A stretch of 30,445 bases of DNA from positions 1 to 30,445 of the forward strand of contig USGU01000021.1 of NCBI GenBank assembly GCA_900554415.1, in the 5' to 3' direction. The notes beneath the pieces were generated by a model. The model searched no databases, was not told the origin of the DNA, and saw only the letters and a list, made by a program, of their open reading frames with translations. The DNA is from an uncultured Lachnospiraceae bacterium. Its GTDB lineage: Bacteria > Bacillota > Clostridia > Lachnospirales > Lachnospiraceae. The position numbers and the translations under genes were made by a program. This document shows positions 1-8,455 of this stretch, one piece after another; within the stretch, counting starts at the first letter, position 1; each line of letters opens with the position of its first letter.

Positions 1-2
1 GC

Positions 3-617
3 AGAAATACGAGCATCTGTTTTGACGAGAGCAGAATGGAAGAGTGGACATTTGAAAATGCAGATATGTCAGATGCGGTAATGCATAAGGCCAAAAGCTA
101 TGTTGATAACTGGGATGAAATGAAAAGAAATCATATTGGTTGTTTGTTTTGGGGACCGGTTGGTACCGGGAAAAGTTATATTGCCGGGTGTATTGCCAAT
201 GATCTTCTCAAACGAGAAGTAACGGTAAAGATGACAAATTTCAATACCATTATCGATGATATATTTCCACTGGCAGACAAAATGGAATATATCAATGCAT
301 TGGCTTCTTACCAGCTTTTGATTATTGATGATCTTGGAGTGGAACGAAATTCAGAATATGCGTTAGGAATTATTTTTAGCGTCATAGATCGCAGGATCCG
401 TTCAGGACGACCATTGATCATCACGACCAATCTTCCGCTGAAAGAAATAAAAAGCGAGACCATGTTAGAGAAAAGACGTATCTATGACCGTATTTTAGAA
501 ATGTGTACACCAATGTATGTTGGAGGCACAAGTAAACGAGAAGCAATTGCAAGTATGAAAATGGAGAAAGCGAAAACGTTGTTGAATACAAAGAATGATC
601 GTGTGTATTGCGGATAG
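3..617 (+). CDS. DnaC/IstB-like AAA+ ATP-binding protein of an integrative element (5' partial)
   Basis: This is probably an ATPase that loads a helicase or assists replication of a mobile element, by analogy with DnaC and the IstB-like ATP-binding proteins. A Walker A motif (GPVGTGKS) lies near residue 40 counted from the ATG at 36, and a Walker B motif (LLIIDDLG) near residue 95, followed by an arginine-rich stretch and a sensor-like IITTNLP. The reading frame is open from base 3, and the residues before the ATG at 36 (SICFDESR) fit the family pattern that precedes WTFEN. The true start therefore lies upstream of the window and the gene is cut by the window edge. It is followed closely by an excisionase and an integrase, which places it in the recombination end of an integrated element. 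The fold assignment is firm; the specific role is inferred. Confidence 0.8.
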   Translation, partial: RNTSICFDESRMEEWTFENADMSDAVMHKAKSYVDNWDEMKRNHIGCLFWGPVGTGKSYIAGCIANDLLKREVTVKMTNFNTIIDDIFPLADKMEYINALASYQLLIIDDLGVERNSEYALGIIFSVIDRRIRSGRPLIITTNLPLKEIKSETMLEKRRIYDRILEMCTPMYVGGTSKREAIASMKMEKAKTLLNTKNDRVYCG

Positions 618-658
618 AAGTGAATGCTACGCACGTTAAACAATAAGGAAAGGATTTT

Positions 659-859
659 ATGAACAAACAATATGTTGCAATATGTGAAAAAGTGGCTCTT
701 ACAATTGAAGAGGCAGCAGAATACAGTAATATCGGACAAAATAGAATAAGTAGTCTTTTGAAAGAACCGAGATGTCCGTTTGTGCTTTACGTAGGTACGA
801 AAAAACTTGTAAAGAGAAAAGAATTTGAAAAATTCATTTCGGAAAGTGTGGAAATATAA
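659..859 (+). CDS. xis: Excisionase, Tn916 Xis-like
   Basis: A 66-residue basic protein with a MerR-type winged-helix look. LTIEEAAEYSNIGQNRI resembles the DNA-recognition start of Tn916-family excisionases, and the C-terminal half (GTKKLVKRKEFEKF) resembles their usual ending. Excisionases bind near the element ends and steer the integrase toward excision. The start at 659 is preceded by AAGGAAAGG at good spacing. The gene sits 41 bp after the DnaC-like gene and about 100 bp before the integrase, the usual order in Tn916-type elements. The assignment rests on size, context and sequence pattern. Confidence 0.82.
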   Translation: MNKQYVAICEKVALTIEEAAEYSNIGQNRISSLLKEPRCPFVLYVGTKKLVKRKEFEKFISESVEI

Positions 860-891
860 ATGAATGACAGAAGATGAGATGAAAATGAATA

Positions 892-920
892 TTCACAAAA
901 ATAAGATGCTATGGTATAAT
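892..920 (+). promoter_or_regulatory. Promoter for the integrase gene
   Basis: TTCACA (892-897), a 17-bp spacer, and a perfect TATAAT (915-920) preceded by TGG, giving an extended -10. It lies 42 bp upstream of the integrase start, so int can be transcribed independently of xis. Confidence 0.65.
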
Positions 921-962
921 ACAAGGTACTGTATTAGGGCTTCTTATGAGAGGAGCTGAAAT

Positions 963-2093
963 ATGGGAAAAGATTTAAAAGGCAAAGAACTTGGCAAAGG
1001 AATAACCCAAGAAAGTACGGGATTATACTCAGCCAGATTTGTAGATCGGTTTGGAAAGAGAAAACATAAACGATTCAAAAAGCTGCAAGAGTGCAGAGCA
1101 TGGATTGCTGATGCGACTTATGTGGATGAACACAGTGATATTTCAATGCCATCAGATATGCTGGTCGATCAATGGTTTGATTATTGGATTGGGATAAAAA
1201 AGAAAACAGTCCGTTCAAATACTGTTCGCAATTATACGGAGAGATATATTAAAAATATTAAACCGGTAATTGGGAAGATGACACTATCAGACGTGAAACC
1301 ACTTCACTGTCAGAAAATATTTTATGATATGGCAGATCAGGAGTATCGTACATCTACAATTTATCAGGCAAGAATTGCATTATACAACATGTTTGAGTAT
1401 GCAAAAGAAAATGAAGTCCTGTGTAGCAATCCCTGCAAAAAATCTGTGAAAAGTGATATGGGAAAGCCATCTGAGAAGAAGGTTGCTTTAACAAGAGACA
1501 TACAAAAAATATTTTTACAATACGCAGAAGGTCAAAGCTATGAAAATCAGTATCGTTTTATACTACAAACCGGATTGCGAACAGGCGAATTGGTAGGATT
1601 GAAATGGGAAGATGTCGATTTTAAATCCAAAACAATTCAGATTCGCAGAAGTATGGAATATCGTTATAGTGCAAAGGAGTGGCGTATCGGAGAACCAAAG
1701 AGTAAATCAGGCTACCGTACGATACCCTTAACAGAAGAAGCGGTTGCTATACTAAAAAAACAAAAAGAAAAGAATAAGAGGATTTCAGAAATTTCAACAG
1801 AATGGAAAGAATTTGTGTTTCTGTGTCGAAAAGGAACACCGGTTAAGAACAGTACATATGATACAGCGCTGTTTAAAATCTGTGATAAAGCAAAAATTTC
1901 AAGATTTTCGATGCATATCTTGAGACATACTTTTGCTACCAGATGTATTGAAGCAGGAATGAAACCGAAAACACTTCAGATGTTACTGGGCCATTCGAAT
2001 ATTGGAATTACAATGAACTTATATGTTCATACTACCGAGGAAGAAAAGAAAAAAGAAATGGACTTGGTAGCAGAAGCGCTTATGGCAATGTAA
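963..2093 (+). CDS. int: Tyrosine recombinase / site-specific integrase
   Basis: A 376-residue integrase that catalyses integration and excision of the element. An N-terminal arm-binding domain (about 1-60) is followed by a core-binding SAM-like domain (about 65-150) and the catalytic domain (about 175-370). The catalytic set is complete: R206 in TGLRTGE, a lysine near 248 in PKSKSGYRTIPL, H318 and R321 in HILRHTF, H344 in LLGHS and the nucleophile Y354 in MNLYVH. The start has GAGGAG 6 bp upstream. It is the last gene before the housekeeping gene ychF, with a tandem repeat overlapping its stop codon, as expected where int lies next to the attachment site. Nothing suggests inactivation. Confidence 0.95.
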   Translation: MGKDLKGKELGKGITQESTGLYSARFVDRFGKRKHKRFKKLQECRAWIADATYVDEHSDISMPSDMLVDQWFDYWIGIKKKTVRSNTVRNYTERYIKNIKPVIGKMTLSDVKPLHCQKIFYDMADQEYRTSTIYQARIALYNMFEYAKENEVLCSNPCKKSVKSDMGKPSEKKVALTRDIQKIFLQYAEGQSYENQYRFILQTGLRTGELVGLKWEDVDFKSKTIQIRRSMEYRYSAKEWRIGEPKSKSGYRTIPLTEEAVAILKKQKEKNKRISEISTEWKEFVFLCRKGTPVKNSTYDTALFKICDKAKISRFSMHILRHTFATRCIEAGMKPKTLQMLLGHSNIGITMNLYVHTTEEEKKKEMDLVAEALMAM

Positions 2094-2114
2094 TGGCCCA
2101 CTAAATGGCCCACT
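2092..2114 (+). repeat. Tandem 11-bp direct repeat at the integrase 3' end
   Basis: AATGGCCCACT occurs at 2092-2102 and again at 2104-2114, separated by one base, a 12-bp period. The first copy overlaps the TAA stop of int. Short direct repeats beside a tyrosine integrase gene commonly serve as arm-type binding sites. That role is inferred; the repeat itself is directly seen. Confidence 0.7.
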
Positions 2115-2133
2115 TGCAAAAGTAAGTATGCTG

Positions 2134-2157
2134 AAATCCCTTGAAATCAAAGGATTT
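2134..2157. other. Candidate attachment-site core (24-nt near-palindrome)
   Basis: AAATCCCTTGA (2134-2144) and TCAAAGGATTT (2147-2157) form an 11-bp inverted repeat with one mismatch around an AA centre. It lies between the integrase and the ychF ribosome binding site, where the element-chromosome junction must be. Inverted core sites are typical crossover points for tyrosine integrases. The other element end lies outside the window, so the matching copy cannot be checked. Confidence 0.45.
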
Positions 2158-2176
2158 ACAGGAGGAAATAGAGAAA

Positions 2177-3277
2177 ATGAAATTAGGAATCGTAGGACTC
2201 CCAAACGTAGGAAAGAGTACATTATTTAACTCCCTGACAAAAGCAGGTGCGGAATCAGCCAATTATCCATTCTGTACAATCGACCCAAATGTCGGTGTCG
2301 TAACAGTACCGGACGAAAGACTGGACGTGCTTGGTAAGATGTACAACACAAAGAAAATCGTTCCGGCTGCAATTGAATTTGTGGACATTGCCGGACTTGT
2401 AAAAGGAGCATCTAAGGGAGAAGGTCTTGGAAACCAGTTCCTTGCAAATATCCGTGAAGTAGATGCGATTGTGCATGTAGTCAGATGTTTTGAAGACAGC
2501 AATATCGTACACGTAGATGGAAGTATCAATCCACTTCGTGATATTGAGACAATCAATTTCGAACTTATTTTCTCTGATATCGAGATTCTGGACAGAAGAA
2601 TTGCCAAGGCAGCCCGTGCAGCAAGAAATGACAAGATGATTGCCAAAGAACTGGCACTTATGGAAAAAGTGAAAGCACATTTGGAAGAAGGAAAGATGGC
2701 TAAGAGTTTTACCGATATTGCGGATGAAGACGAACAGGCATGGCTGGAAAGCTATAATCTCCTCACATATAAACCGGTTATTTTTGCGGCAAATGTAACC
2801 GAAGATGATTTGGCAAATGACGGAGCAGATAACAAGGGCGTACAGGATGTCCGCGAATATGCTGCCCGTGAAGGCTGCGAAGTATTTGTAGTCTGCGCTC
2901 AGATTGAACAGGAAATTGCAGAGCTTGACGATGACGAGAAGAAGATGTTTCTAGAAGATTTGGGACTGAAAGAATCCGGTCTTGAGAAACTGATTAAGGC
3001 AAGCTACAGCCTGCTTGGACTGATTAGTTACCTGACAGCAGGAGAGCCGGAATGTCGTGCATGGACCATTAAGAAAAATACAAAAGCACCGCAGGCAGCA
3101 GGAAAGATTCATTCTGATTTCGAGAGAGGATTTATCCGTGCAGAAATCGTTTCCTATGATGACCTTATGGCATGTGGCACTTATAATGCAGCAAAAGAAA
3201 AAGGTCTGGTCAGACTGGAAGGAAAAGATTATGTTGTGCAGGATGGTGATATTATTCACTTCCGTTTCAATGTATAA
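2177..3277 (+). CDS. ychF: Redox-regulated ATPase YchF (Obg/OLA1 family)
   Basis: A 366-residue cytosolic P-loop protein that binds ribosomes and hydrolyses ATP rather than GTP. G1 is GLPNVGKS (7-14), G3 is DIAGL, and the G4 position reads NVTE instead of NKxD, the hallmark of YchF/OLA1 that explains its ATP preference. A coiled-coil region follows the G domain, and a TGS domain ends the protein (from about residue 280). The ATG at 2177 is chosen because GGAGG lies at 2161-2165 and MKLGIVG is the standard family start; a TTG at 2141 would add 12 residues lying on the candidate attachment site. If the upstream element is inserted here, the native ychF promoter has been separated from the gene. 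Confidence 0.96.
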   Translation: MKLGIVGLPNVGKSTLFNSLTKAGAESANYPFCTIDPNVGVVTVPDERLDVLGKMYNTKKIVPAAIEFVDIAGLVKGASKGEGLGNQFLANIREVDAIVHVVRCFEDSNIVHVDGSINPLRDIETINFELIFSDIEILDRRIAKAARAARNDKMIAKELALMEKVKAHLEEGKMAKSFTDIADEDEQAWLESYNLLTYKPVIFAANVTEDDLANDGADNKGVQDVREYAAREGCEVFVVCAQIEQEIAELDDDEKKMFLEDLGLKESGLEKLIKASYSLLGLISYLTAGEPECRAWTIKKNTKAPQAAGKIHSDFERGFIRAEIVSYDDLMACGTYNAAKEKGLVRLEGKDYVVQDGDIIHFRFNV

Positions 3278-3326
3278 TCCACAGGTGTAGCGTGTATGGA
3301 CAGTGTTTATAAAAGAGAGGGAGTAT

Positions 3327-4250
3327 ATGACAGCAATGATTAGATTTCCTCATTTGGGGTTGGAACTGGCTCATGTGAAGAGCGGATTTTCCATCTTTGG
3401 ATTTGAAATTTCATGGTTTGGAATATTTCTGGGACTTGCCGTTCTTGTAGGAACAGGAGTTATTGTTCTGGAAGCATTATACACCAGACAAAGTGTCAAC
3501 ACATATTTGAATCTGACCGTTTTTGCTGTTGTATCCGCATTAATTGGAGGGCGGGCATACTATGTGCTGACCCAGTGGACATATTATAAGAAGCATTTCG
3601 GAGAAATTTGGAATATTCGAAGTGGTGGCATGGGATTTTACGGAGCACTTTTGGGAGGACTCTTTATTATATTCCTGTATAGTTGGCTTGGCAAAGAGCA
3701 TGTCGGAATCCTTCTGGATACTATGGCAATGGGACTTGCAGCAGGACAGGCAGTAGGAATATGGGGCTGTTTCTTTGAAACAGAATATTTCGGAGAATAT
3801 ACGGACCACTTCTGGGCCATGCAGCTTCCGCTGGAACAGATTTCCTTAGGTGCGGTTACAGATAAAATGAAAAATCATATTGATACCATAAATGGAGAGC
3901 GCATGGTGCAGGTAAGTCCACTGGTGTGCTGGATGTTTTTGTGGTGTATTCTTGTGCTTGTAGTATTGTTTTTTCACAGATTCCGGAAAAAGTTCGAAGG
4001 AGAAGTGTTTCTGGTATATACGGCACTCTATAGTTTTGGAAGCTTCTGGCTTGAATTTCTTCGTGCGGATGCACTGAAGGTAAATGGATGGAAAGTCACG
4101 CAGATACTGGCAGCGGTTGTCGCAGTCATTTCCACTGGAATGATTCTGTACATATGGAGTCAGAGTGACCGGGCAAGAATGCGACGGATGCGGGAAAGAG
4201 AGGCATGGAAATCTTCAAGAATTTTGAAGAAAGGAATGTCTTTAAAATAA
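3327..4250 (+). CDS. Lgt-family membrane protein lacking conserved catalytic residues
   Basis: A 307-residue polytopic membrane protein of the prolipoprotein diacylglyceryl transferase family (Lgt moves diacylglycerol from phosphatidylglycerol to the lipobox cysteine). Family landmarks remain: GGRAYYV (74-80), GGMGFYGALLGG (100-111), the E153/G156 part of the signature and E243. Positions that are nearly invariant in Lgt differ, however. The GRxGN segment reads GIWGC (144-148), so the E. coli R143 and N146 equivalents are I and C. The expected HPTxLYES reads SPLVCWMF (197-204). The arginine of RFxxE is S239. The ATG at 3327 follows GAGAGGGAG; a GTG at 3303 lacks a good site. It lies 49 bp after ychF and probably shares its transcript. 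It may be an inactive or repurposed paralogue, with a canonical Lgt elsewhere. Family membership is firm; function is uncertain. Confidence 0.8.
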   Translation: MTAMIRFPHLGLELAHVKSGFSIFGFEISWFGIFLGLAVLVGTGVIVLEALYTRQSVNTYLNLTVFAVVSALIGGRAYYVLTQWTYYKKHFGEIWNIRSGGMGFYGALLGGLFIIFLYSWLGKEHVGILLDTMAMGLAAGQAVGIWGCFFETEYFGEYTDHFWAMQLPLEQISLGAVTDKMKNHIDTINGERMVQVSPLVCWMFLWCILVLVVLFFHRFRKKFEGEVFLVYTALYSFGSFWLEFLRADALKVNGWKVTQILAAVVAVISTGMILYIWSQSDRARMRRMREREAWKSSRILKKGMSLK

Positions 4251-4284
4251 CGATTCGACAAGCGTAAGCTTTTGTGAAATTTAC

Positions 4285-4313
4285 TGGACTTTTGAAAATA
4301 GACAGACTATAAT
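4285..4313 (+). promoter_or_regulatory. Promoter for nifJ
   Basis: TGGACT (4285-4290), a 17-bp spacer and a perfect TATAAT (4308-4313), 42 bp upstream of the nifJ ATG. The strong -10 fits a highly expressed central metabolism gene. Confidence 0.6.
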
Positions 4314-4355
4314 GGAATACAAATCGAAAAAATGTTTGATTAAGGAGGAATAGAA

Positions 4356-7300
4356 ATGGCTAGATCAATGAAGACCATGGATGGTAACCATGCAGCAGCT
4401 CATGCATCTTATGCATATACAGAAGTAGCTGCTATTTATCCTATCACACCATCATCCGTTATGGCAGAAGCTACAGATGAATGGTCAACTCAGGGAAGAA
4501 AGAATATATTTGGACAGACTGTACAGGTAACAGAATTACAGTCTGAAGCGGGTGCAGCAGGTACCGTACACGGTTCTTTGTCAGCAGGTGCGTTGACAAC
4601 AACATATACAGCTTCACAGGGCTTACTTCTTATGATTCCGAACTTGTATAAGATTGCCGGTGAACAGCTTCCAGGTGTATTTAACGTTTCTGCACGTACG
4701 ATTGCGAGTCACGCACTTAGTATTTTTGGTGACCACTCCGACGTACTTGCCTGTCGTCAGACCGGATGTGCAATGCTTTGTGAATCAAGTGTTCAGGAAG
4801 TTATGGATTTGACACCAGTTGCACATTGTGCAGCTTTAAAGGGACGTCTGCCATTTATCAACTTCTTTGATGGATTCCGTACTTCACATGAGATTCAGAA
4901 AATTGAAGTATGGGATTATGAAGACTTAAAAGATATGGTAGATATGGATGCAGTTGATGCGTTCCGTAAGCATGCATTGAATCCAAATCATCCATGTCAG
5001 AGAGGTTCTGCTCAGAATGGAGATATTTTCTTCCAGGCTCGTGAAGCATGTAACCCATATTATGAAGCAATGCCTGCAATTGTCCAGTCTTATATGGATA
5101 AGGTAAATGCAAAGATTGGTACAAATTACAAACTGTTCAACTACTATGGAGCAGAAGACGCAGAGAGCGTTATTATTGCAATGGGTTCTGTATGCGATAC
5201 GATTGATGAGACAATCGATTACTTACTTGCACAGGGCAAGAAGGTCGGTGTTGTAAAGGTTCGTCTGTACAGACCATTCAGCGCACAGGCACTGATTGAT
5301 GCAATCCCTGATACGGTAAAATACATCAATGTATTAGACAGAACAAAAGAACCTGGAGCAATGGGTGAACCATTATATCTGGATGTTGTCGCAGCACTCC
5401 GTGGCAGCAAATTTGAAGGTGTCCAGATTAATACAGGACGTTATGGTCTTTCATCAAAAGATACAACTCCGGCTCAGATTGTAGCAGTATTTAATAATAA
5501 AGACAAGCAGCGTTTCACAGTAGGTATTGTGGATGATGTGACAGGACTTTCACTGGAGGTCGGTGCGCCTATTTACACAACACCGGAAGGAACTATTAAC
5601 TGTAAGTTCTGGGGACTTGGAGCTGACGGAACAGTTGGAGCAAATAAGAACTCTATTAAGATTATCGGTGATAATACAGATATGTATGCACAGGCATACT
5701 TTGACTATGACTCTAAGAAGTCTGGTGGTGTTACTATGTCGCACCTTCGTTTTGGTAAGAAACCAATTAAGTCAACTTACTTAATCAGAACAGCGAACTT
5801 CGTAGCATGTCACAATCCATCCTATGTACATAAGTACAATATGGTTCAGGAACTGGTAGATGGCGGCACCTTCCTGCTGAACTGTTCATGGAATGCAGAA
5901 GAACTGGATACACATCTTCCAGGACAGGTGAAAGCATACATTGCAAACCATGGTATCAAGTTCTACACAATTGATGGTATCAGAATCGGTAAAGAAATCG
6001 GTCTTGGCGGACGTATTAATACGGTTCTCCAGTCTGCATTCTTCAAACTGGCAAATATTATTCCGGAAGAAGAAGCAATTGATTTGATGAAGAAAGCTGC
6101 AAAGGCAACTTACGGTAAGAAGGGCGACAAGATTGTTCAGATGAACTATGATGCCATCGATGCCGGAGCAAAACAGATTGTAGAAGTAGAAGTGCCGGAA
6201 AGCTGGAAGAATTGCACAGATGAAGGCTTACAGATACCGGAAGTCAATGGTGGTAAAGCAGAAGTAGTAGCTTTCGTTAAGAATATTCAGGCGAAAGTAA
6301 ATGCACAGGAAGGAAACAGCTTACCTGTATCTGCATTTGTAGATTATGCAGATGGTACAACACCTTCTGGAACAGCAGCGTACGAAAGACGTGGTATTGC
6401 AGTAGATATTCCAGTATGGAAAGAAGAAAACTGTATCCAGTGTAACCGTTGTGCATATGTATGTCCACATGCAGTTATCCGTCCGGTAGCACTGACAGAA
6501 GAAGAACTTGCAAATGCACCGGAAGGAATGAAGACACTTCCAATGACAGGTATGCCAGAACTGAAGTTTGCTATGACAATTTCTGCATATGACTGTACAG
6601 GATGCGGCTCTTGTGTCAATGTCTGCCCTGGCAAGAAGGGTGAAAAAGCGCTTGCTATGGCGAATATGGAAGAAAATGAGGGCGAACAGGCATACTTCGA
6701 TTATGGTAAAGCATTAGAACCAAAGGCAGATGTAATTGCAAAATTCAAAGAAAATACAGTAAAAGGAAGCCAGTTCAAACAGCCGCTTCTCGAGTTCTCA
6801 GGAGCTTGTGCAGGTTGTGGAGAAACTCCATATGCGAAACTGGTTACTCAGTTATTTGGTGATAGAATGTATATCGCAAATGCGACTGGATGTTCTTCTA
6901 TTTGGGGAAATTCAGCACCATCTACCCCTTACACAGCAAATGCACAGGGCAGAGGACCAGCATGGTCGAACTCTCTGTTTGAAGATGCTGCTGAATTTGG
7001 ATATGGTATGCTTCTTGCACAGCGAGCAATCAGAAGTGGTCTGAAAGAAAAGGTAGAACAGATTATTGAAGATAAATGCTGCTCAGAAGAAGGTATTGAA
7101 GCTGCAAAGGAATGGCTTGATACATTCAACAGTGGAGCTACTAACGGAACAGCTACAGATAAATTAGTTGCTGCAATTGAAAACTGTAATTGTCCGACAT
7201 GTCAGGCTATCGTAAAACAGAAAGATTTCCTTGCTAAGAAATCACAGTGGATTTTCGGTGGTGACGGATGGGCTTATGATATTGGATTTGGTGGTGTAGA

Positions 7301-7892
7301 CCACGTACTCGCAAGTGGCAAAGATATCAACATTATGGTATTTGACACAGAAGTATATTCTAATACAGGTGGACAGTCTTCTAAGGCTACTAAGACTGGT
7401 GCAGTTGCCCAGTTTGCTGCAGGCGGTAAAGAAGTGAAGAAGAAAGACCTTGCAAGTATTGCAATGAGTTACGGTTATGTATATGTTGCACAGATTGCAA
7501 TGGGAGCTGACTTCAATCAGACAGTCAAAGCAATTGCAGAAGCAGAAGCTTATCCGGGACCATCCTTGATTATTGCATATGCTCCATGTATCAACCATGG
7601 TATTAAGAAAGGTATGAGCAAGGCTCAGACTGAAGAAGCACTTGCTGTAGAATGTGGATACTGGAATAACTTCCGTTACAATCCGGCTGCTGAAGGCAAC
7701 AAGTTTACACTTGACAGCAAAGAACCAAAATTAGAGAACTACAAAGATTTCTTAAATGGAGAAGTTCGTTACAATGCATTGGTACGTTCAAATCCTGAAA
7801 AAGCAGACAAATTGTTTGCTCAGAACGAATCAGAAGCAAAAGAAAGATATGAATATCTCAAGAAACTTATTGCTCTCTATGGAGAAGAATAA
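4356..7892 (+). CDS. nifJ: Pyruvate:ferredoxin (flavodoxin) oxidoreductase, single-chain
   Basis: A 1178-residue cytosolic enzyme that oxidises pyruvate with CoA to acetyl-CoA and CO2, reducing ferredoxin. Full length for the homodimeric class. The N-terminal pyrimidine-binding domain starts MDGNHAAAHASYAYTEVAAI. The gamma-like domain follows, then a two-cluster ferredoxin domain with CIQCNRCAYVCP (about 692) and CTGCGSCVNVCP (about 747). The third 4Fe-4S site begins at CAGCGE (about 818), and the TPP-binding core has GGDGWAYDIG (about 968) and YSNTGGQSSKAT. The start has AAGGAGG 7 bp upstream. It is monocistronic: its own promoter lies upstream and a strong terminator follows. In a fermentative clostridium this is the main pyruvate-oxidising enzyme and feeds hydrogenase or Rnf. 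Confidence 0.98.
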   Translation: MARSMKTMDGNHAAAHASYAYTEVAAIYPITPSSVMAEATDEWSTQGRKNIFGQTVQVTELQSEAGAAGTVHGSLSAGALTTTYTASQGLLLMIPNLYKIAGEQLPGVFNVSARTIASHALSIFGDHSDVLACRQTGCAMLCESSVQEVMDLTPVAHCAALKGRLPFINFFDGFRTSHEIQKIEVWDYEDLKDMVDMDAVDAFRKHALNPNHPCQRGSAQNGDIFFQAREACNPYYEAMPAIVQSYMDKVNAKIGTNYKLFNYYGAEDAESVIIAMGSVCDTIDETIDYLLAQGKKVGVVKVRLYRPFSAQALIDAIPDTVKYINVLDRTKEPGAMGEPLYLDVVAALRGSKFEGVQINTGRYGLSSKDTTPAQIVAVFNNKDKQRFTVGIVDDVTGLSLEVGAPIYTTPEGTINCKFWGLGADGTVGANKNSIKIIGDNTDMYAQAYFDYDSKKSGGVTMSHLRFGKKPIKSTYLIRTANFVACHNPSYVHKYNMVQELVDGGTFLLNCSWNAEELDTHLPGQVKAYIANHGIKFYTIDGIRIGKEIGLGGRINTVLQSAFFKLANIIPEEEAIDLMKKAAKATYGKKGDKIVQMNYDAIDAGAKQIVEVEVPESWKNCTDEGLQIPEVNGGKAEVVAFVKNIQAKVNAQEGNSLPVSAFVDYADGTTPSGTAAYERRGIAVDIPVWKEENCIQCNRCAYVCPHAVIRPVALTEEELANAPEGMKTLPMTGMPELKFAMTISAYDCTGCGSCVNVCPGKKGEKALAMANMEENEGEQAYFDYGKALEPKADVIAKFKENTVKGSQFKQPLLEFSGACAGCGETPYAKLVTQLFGDRMYIANATGCSSIWGNSAPSTPYTANAQGRGPAWSNSLFEDAAEFGYGMLLAQRAIRSGLKEKVEQIIEDKCCSEEGIEAAKEWLDTFNSGATNGTATDKLVAAIENCNCPTCQAIVKQKDFLAKKSQWIFGGDGWAYDIGFGGVDHVLASGKDINIMVFDTEVYSNTGGQSSKATKTGAVAQFAAGGKEVKKKDLASIAMSYGYVYVAQIAMGADFNQTVKAIAEAEAYPGPSLIIAYAPCINHGIKKGMSKAQTEEALAVECGYWNNFRYNPAAEGNKFTLDSKEPKLENYKDFLNGEVRYNALVRSNPEKADKLFAQNESEAKERYEYLKKLIALYGEE

Positions 7893-7928
7893 AAGCAAGA
7901 AAAAGTAAATAGTATTTAAGTGATTTAC

Positions 7929-7984
7929 AGGGGTCATCATGTGTGAAAATGTTCCTTTCATTCTCCACATGATGACTCTTTTAG
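7929..7984 (+). terminator. Rho-independent terminator of nifJ
   Basis: GTCATCATGTG (7933-7943) pairs perfectly with CACATGATGAC (7966-7976), extendable outward by wobble pairs, followed by TCTTTT. The loop can form a smaller internal stem. Confidence 0.8.
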
Positions 7985-8025
7985 TGTTTCACATCAATCT
8001 TTTTTACTTTTTTTATGTAAAAAGG

Positions 8026-8054
8026 TTGACGGCATACTTTTTGCGTGGTAGGAT
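8026..8054 (+). promoter_or_regulatory. Promoter of the lysine riboswitch leader
   Basis: TTGACG (8026-8031), a 17-bp spacer and TAGGAT (8049-8054). Transcription would start just before the aptamer that begins near 8074. Confidence 0.7.
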
Positions 8055-8073
8055 AAAGCCAATTGAATCACTG

Positions 8074-8235
8074 GATAGAGGCGCGGTACACATGAGTATC
8101 ACTTAGCAAAGGCCAGGCAGCCGCTTGGTGAGAAAGGGAAGACCGCCGAAGTTGTAGAGGTGGCCTGCATTTTTACAACTGGGTCGTCAGAGAATATCTG
8201 CCGGACTGTCACAGAGTAATTTGTGAAGCGCTATC
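8074..8235 (+). ncRNA. Lysine riboswitch (L-box) aptamer
   Basis: A cis-acting leader that senses free lysine. P1 is closed by GATAG (8074-8078) with CTATC (8231-8235). Conserved L-box blocks appear in order and match the B. subtilis lysC leader as I remember it: AGAGGCGCGG, GAGTATCAC, GAAAGGGAAG followed by CGCCGAAG, CTGGGTCGTCAGAG, and GGACTGTCAC before the closing stem. A terminator hairpin follows at 8295-8318, so lysine binding is expected to favour termination before the downstream transporter genes. The block order and spacing leave little doubt. Confidence 0.93.
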
Positions 8236-8294
8236 GTTGACTGTTAATATTCATTCGTTTTTTTTGAATGGGATTTTAACAATGAACAGTTTCG

Positions 8295-8318
8295 AACCGC
8301 TTACAAAGCGGTTTTTTT
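8295..8318 (+). terminator. Riboswitch expression-platform terminator
   Basis: AACCGCTT (8295-8302) and AAGCGGTT (8306-8313) form a perfect 8-bp stem with an ACA loop, followed by a T-run. A competing pairing between the ACTGTT near 8240-8245 (plus the downstream CATT) and AATGAACAGT (8281-8290) could act as the antiterminator side. Confidence 0.85.
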
Positions 8319-8455
8319 GTTTGTTAGGAAAGTTTGTTCCTGATAAATAAAAACGCTCCGCGGGAATGTGCGAAAGTACATTTCAGATTCCTTTACTTTA
8401 CAAGGAAACTTTGTTTCCGTATCCAGTAAATAAAGAAAAGAAAGGGAGAAACATT

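Noticed and set aside
4258..4275. Weak hairpin (ACAAGC / GCTTTTGT) after the Lgt-like gene as a terminator
   Set aside because: The stem is short with a bulge and no T-run follows; not strong enough to call.
8366..8455. Upstream in-frame ATG that would extend the lysine-binding lipoprotein by 30 residues
   Set aside because: It lies in a leader hairpin, has no ribosome binding site and would place a polar stretch before the lipoprotein signal.
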